Assembly: GCA_900313745.1 (NCBI GenBank)
Contig: OMSM01000208.1
Span: 1 to 8,086, forward strand
Origin: an uncultured Lachnospiraceae bacterium
GTDB lineage: Bacteria > Bacillota > Clostridia > Lachnospirales > Lachnospiraceae
Length of the DNA: 8,086 nt
Direction: 5' to 3'
Part shown: positions 6,201 to 8,086 of the stretch, in pieces
How positions within the stretch are numbered: position 1 is the first letter of the stretch
Layout: each line of letters starts with the position of its first letter
Translations under genes and position numbers: made by a program
Notes under the pieces: model-generated
What the model was told of the DNA's origin: nothing
Seen by the model: only the letters and a program-made list of their open reading frames with translations
Database searches by the model: none

Positions 6201-7173
6201 TGAGCAGCTGCTCCTCCGACAGGCTGGCGATGGGATACATGGTCATCCTGTCGTAAGTGAACGCGTTCATGAAGGTATTGTACGTTCTGTAGCTTAAGGA
6301 GAACCAGAGCGCATCGGAGGGATACTTCTCCGATCCGGACAGGCAGCTGTGCTCGAAGACGTGCGGAAGTCCGGTATTGTCGATGGCATCGGTCCTGAAG
6401 CCCAGGGCGAAGGAGCGGTTGGTGTCATCGTTGGCGATGTACATCAGTTTTGCGCCGGTGGCCGCGTGCTCGAACCAGACCATGGTCGCGCCGAGCTCCG
6501 GGAACTCCTTCAGTTCTGCCGCGGTGAAGCCGTTCACAACGTCGCCGGGCTCGGGAAGATCCTTCTCCTCAGCGTTTTCTTCCAGCTCCTCTTCGTCCGC
6601 TTCCTCTCCTGCATCTTCCCCGGAAAGCGTTTCAGCAGGGACCGCCTGCATGCCCATCACGAGGGACTTCAGCTCCTCGGCGGTAATTCCGCGGCCTTCC
6701 TCACCAGCGTTAAAGATAACGGAGAAGCTGATCTCATCCGTTCCGAAGGTCGCGCAGTTGATCTTCTCCCCGTCGCCTCTGCAGGTAACGTCGAGGCCCT
6801 TGAAATTCTCCTCCCACTCCTCGGAGTACTCGTTGTAATCTCCGGAGAGATCCGTGCCGGAGAGCTCGGTGGAGGCGCGGATGACCATCTCGTTGTCAAC
6901 ATTCTCGTAGCGTGCTTCGATGGTGCCGTCCATATAGAAGTACTTCCAGAAATGCATCTCGAAATCCGGGACGGGAAGTGCCTCCTCCACAGGAGGTTCG
7001 AAATCAATGCCCGAGCCCGCGATGGCCTCCTCAAGGTCCTCCGTCTCGGTCCAGGGATTGGCCATTCCTATGACCGGCTCATCGCCTGCGCCTTCATTCT
7101 CCGCCCTTGCGGGCATTGCGAAGAGCCCGCAGACGAGAACCAGCGACAGGAAGAGCGCTCCAAATCGTCTCAT
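3247..7173 (-). CDS. Exported M16C (insulinase/PreP-like) zinc metallopeptidase with SLH-like C-terminus
   Basis: Predicted extracellular peptidase of 1308 residues that should cut peptides inside a closed two-half chamber. Residues 1-24 are a signal peptide with an ARA|E cleavage site. Residues about 35-177 form an extra domain beginning GMANPWTETEDLEEA, followed by an acidic linker (183-209). The core (about 211-1172) has the inverted zinc motif HVFEH (His271, Glu274, His275) and the third ligand Glu371 in YSEM, 100 residues after His271 as in PreP. The substrate-binding pair Arg1029/Tyr1035 (LRDQYGVY) precedes SYRDPNV (1051-1057). Two halves are joined by a charged helical linker (about 670-735). 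The tail (1180-1308) has SLH-like repeats: LSDVAEDHPQYEAVRFAFDN and a final LTRGDLAELLMKF. PreP-type enzymes are usually about 1000 residues, so roughly 210 N-terminal and 130 C-terminal residues are additions. AAAGGAG lies 10 nt before the ATG. A terminator separates it from the peptidase gene upstream. Confidence 0.9.
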   Translation of the reverse strand: MRRFGALFLSLVLVCGLFAMPARAENEGAGDEPVIGMANPWTETEDLEEAIAGSGIDFEPPVEEALPVPDFEMHFWKYFYMDGTIEARYENVDNEMVIRASTELSGTDLSGDYNEYSEEWEENFKGLDVTCRGDGEKINCATFGTDEISFSVIFNAGEEGRGITAEELKSLVMGMQAVPAETLSGEDAGEEADEEELEENAEEKDLPEPGDVVNGFTAAELKEFPELGATMVWFEHAATGAKLMYIANDDTNRSFALGFRTDAIDNTGLPHVFEHSCLSGSEKYPSDALWFSLSYRTYNTFMNAFTYDRMTMYPIASLSEEQLLKLADYYTDSCLHPSILENESIYRTEAWRYRMADPEDDLTIEGTVYSEMLGATTIDTAAYYNAIRLSFPGSMLGNISGGDPDYIPDMTWQDLKDYHEKYYHPSNSFAVLYGDFDDYAAFLELLDGYYSEYEEREYERVDADYEPITEPVMESYAFPVENGSPTDHASRLVYSFVCKDEDWSDVNALDSFAQILSLPASPLQIRLKEEIPYGSFSCSLEPAGPELLLMFNAVDVDPEDADAFVSTVDEVIADIAENGFDSELMEGVNSTIAINNKLLRENSSVGVDVVSVNVGYNYSLTGDPWSYLDTVEYMNGLEERNEEGVYARVASEYLADSETCTLAVTYPEPGAKEEKDAALAEHLAGLKAEMSEEEIAAIVEETNKETEEQDISEMVASLQAVTVDSLPEEIKLYDVTDETDENGIRHIDAAAGVEGVGQASIFLDMTDLPGEYIHYFKLYTDLLGKLDSGEHTRAELASLMNRYLYSPAFYISLPDNEENKAVPYFRGTFIALDEDLEEAYDLVHELVYDTRTDDAEKVLDEVQAIKSGLKNQINAAPYAVELYRAMARSSGLYAYYSYANNLEYYDFLVSLEQKLTEDPEEALKGFEVVKEYLDNHTGAVALFAGNEESIAINRDLSDEFLMSLGEREITPVEYDLPVGEASEGLIVDTGVQFNMLYADYETLGIEGFEGGLDAVTSLVGDLFLIPLLRDQYGVYTPWNAALDKAGMYLISYRDPNVRETFDVYDSLADLIAGADVDEDTLDGYILSAYSGYAMPMGELSGAINAAMLTFEGESQEKTLEWMRQLKAVTPEKIAEYASIYRNLSENGVLATSGPASAIEANADLYEVILNPFGVVDATAIELSDVAEDHPQYEAVRFAFDNGLMAVKDGTEDEFGVDDPATVGDIMGAMYAYIGGARDPEEALGLFASYGIASPDLVLEDELTGEAAVELLSSLASAFGIDWSSDADDTVLTRGDLAELLMKFDGETE

Positions 7174-7230
7174 TCCGTTTGTTCTCCTTTCTTTGTCCGG
7201 ACCTTAAGCCGGCCCGGGATCCGTAGTTTC

Positions 7231-7260
7231 AAAAACACCCCCGGACAGTGCCGGGGGTGT
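7231..7260 (-). terminator. Intrinsic terminator after the C11-like peptidase gene
   Basis: ACACCCCCGG (7235-7244) pairs exactly with CCGGGGGTGT (7251-7260) around a 6-nt loop. In the minus-strand RNA the stem runs straight into UUUUU (7235-7231). It lies 56 nt past the stop codon of the upstream gene and 58 nt before the M16C start codon. It is the most classical terminator in the window. Confidence 0.87.
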
Positions 7261-7276
7261 CTGGTTACCTTTTTCC

Positions 7277-7303
7277 GGCCATTCGTCCCTAAGGGACAAG
7301 GCC
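7277..7303 (-). other. Small hairpin after the C11-like peptidase gene
   Basis: GTCCC (7285-7289) and GGGAC (7293-7297) close a 3-nt TAA loop; outer GGCC (7277-7280) and GGCC (7300-7303) can extend the stem across an internal loop. No U-tract follows. It sits between the stop codon and the main terminator. Confidence 0.3.
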
Positions 7304-7315
7304 CGCCTCCGCGTA

Positions 7316-8086
7316 TTACTCGAGCGGCACCTGGGCGGACCAGTACTCGCGGTTATACAGATCCGTGAATCTGTACATCAGAGAGAGCTCCCCGTTCGGA
7401 ACCTTGACATCACTGACCTCGATGGCATCCGCAGCCTCCATTCCCTCGGGGATTTCGATGACCATCTGGTCGCCGATCATGTAGCTGTCGATGAACTCGC
7501 CGTCGTAGGTGTAGTAATCCGCGAGGAAATCGATGGTGTCGCCGTCCTGAAGCTCATACATGTTCTTCGCGACAGTGTCCGTTTCCCCGTTTTTATAGAC
7601 GCTCTGCGCACCGACAACACACCCGCCGGGGTGCTCGTCGTTGAAAACAATGAGCAGATTCGCACGGTTCCCGTTGAGATAACAGGGAACATATCCCGAT
7701 ATCTCGGAGCTTTCACCGTTAACCACCTGATCCAGGAAGTAGTAGGCTACCGGCTGCTTGTTGATCGCGATCCAGTATCCGCTGGTATCCGGAAGCAGGT
7801 TGCCGTACTCGTCGAAATCGAAGACGTTGTCCAGGCCGAGATCGATGTACCCCTCGCCGTCGTCAAGGAAAGCGTTCAGCAGGAGGCCCCTGACCAGAGA
7901 CCACTGCTGCTCGGGCAGATACATGTAATAATCGCCGTCCCCGTTCTTCGTCCAGATAAGGGAATTGCCGTCAAAACTGTTGTCCGTGATGTACTGCAGC
8001 GTCTCCTCGTCGGACAGCGCCCTGTCGGACAGGAAATCCGCGCTGGAGAGTCCCGAGATGGAACCGAGATCGCCGCCAAGGAAGGA
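7316..8086 (-). CDS. Probable clostripain-like (C11) secreted peptidase, C-terminal part (gene runs in from the window edge)
   Basis: The reading frame is open from the window edge to TAA at 7318-7316, giving 256 visible residues that begin SFLGGDLGSISG. The Met at 7924 is internal; no start is visible. Recognisable stretches are YYMYLPEQQWSLVRGL (visible residues 53-68), GYIDLGLDNVFDFDEYGNLL, GYWIAINKQPVAYYF and DGDTIDFLADYYTYDGEFIDSY. From memory these match the beta-rich C-terminal region of clostripain-related C11 peptidases of gut Clostridia. The catalytic His and Cys would lie outside the window, so activity cannot be checked. The many acidic and aromatic residues and the lack of membrane segments fit an extracellular domain. 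It is followed by its own terminator, so it is probably not in one operon with the M16C gene. Confidence 0.6.
   Translation of the reverse strand, partial: SFLGGDLGSISGLSSADFLSDRALSDEETLQYITDNSFDGNSLIWTKNGDGDYYMYLPEQQWSLVRGLLLNAFLDDGEGYIDLGLDNVFDFDEYGNLLPDTSGYWIAINKQPVAYYFLDQVVNGESSEISGYVPCYLNGNRANLLIVFNDEHPGGCVVGAQSVYKNGETDTVAKNMYELQDGDTIDFLADYYTYDGEFIDSYMIGDQMVIEIPEGMEAADAIEVSDVKVPNGELSLMYRFTDLYNREYWSAQVPLE

Noticed and set aside
7102..7173. Lipoprotein signal in the M16C protein around Cys15
   Set aside because: The residue before Cys is Val in LVLVC, which does not fit a lipobox. A standard ARA|E signal peptidase I site follows.
7180..7234. Promoter for the M16C gene, TTGAAA followed 17 nt later by GCTTAA
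   Set aside because: The -35 is plausible, but the -10 matches TATAAT at only two of six positions, and a shift of one base gives only three.
6349..7368. 339-codon plus-strand open frame across the start of the M16C gene
   Set aside because: Antisense shadow of the signal peptide and N-terminal region; no family motif, and it runs through the terminator at 7231-7260.

Overview
The window looks like chromosomal DNA of a GC-rich Clostridia (Lachnospiraceae or a related gut family). The evidence is protein style (GlnQ-type ATPase, HisC, insulinase-family and C11-like secreted peptidases with acidic spacers), strong AGGAGG-type ribosome binding sites, and a clear sigma-A promoter. No mobile element, tRNA, rRNA, CRISPR array or phage gene was seen. 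Every gene I can support lies on the minus strand, so transcription runs from high to low coordinates. No gap between genes exceeds about 200 bases.

Layout in order of transcription: (1) 8086-7316, the C-terminal 256 residues of a probable secreted clostripain-like (C11) peptidase, cut by the window edge and closed by a good intrinsic terminator (7231-7260). (2) 7173-3247, a 1308-residue exported M16C (insulinase/PreP-like) zinc metallopeptidase with a signal peptide, an extra N-terminal domain, an acidic linker, a complete catalytic core and a C-terminal S-layer-homology-like tail. (3) 3246-3099, an AT-rich spacer with a near-consensus promoter, nested inverted repeats and a 13-bp GC-rich hairpin just before the next gene. 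(4) 3098-598, a three-gene polar amino acid ABC importer: lipoprotein binding protein, permease, ATPase. A perfect 14-bp hairpin lies between the binding protein and the permease; the permease and ATPase genes overlap by 14 nt. (5) 597-398, a spacer with a probable extended -10 promoter and two hairpins. (6) 397-1, the first 132 codons of hisC, histidinol-phosphate aminotransferase.

Functional reading (inference): two exported peptidases beside an amino acid importer fit a scheme of extracellular or wall-associated peptide breakdown followed by amino acid uptake, with histidine biosynthesis starting next to it. Promoter and hairpin positions suggest separate transcription units: the peptidases, the ABC operon and hisC. 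I did not find a clearly undescribed system. The items most worth a second look are the multidomain peptidase, the hairpin-bearing leader of the ABC operon with its nested inverted repeats, and the unusual Ala/Glu spacer of the binding lipoprotein.
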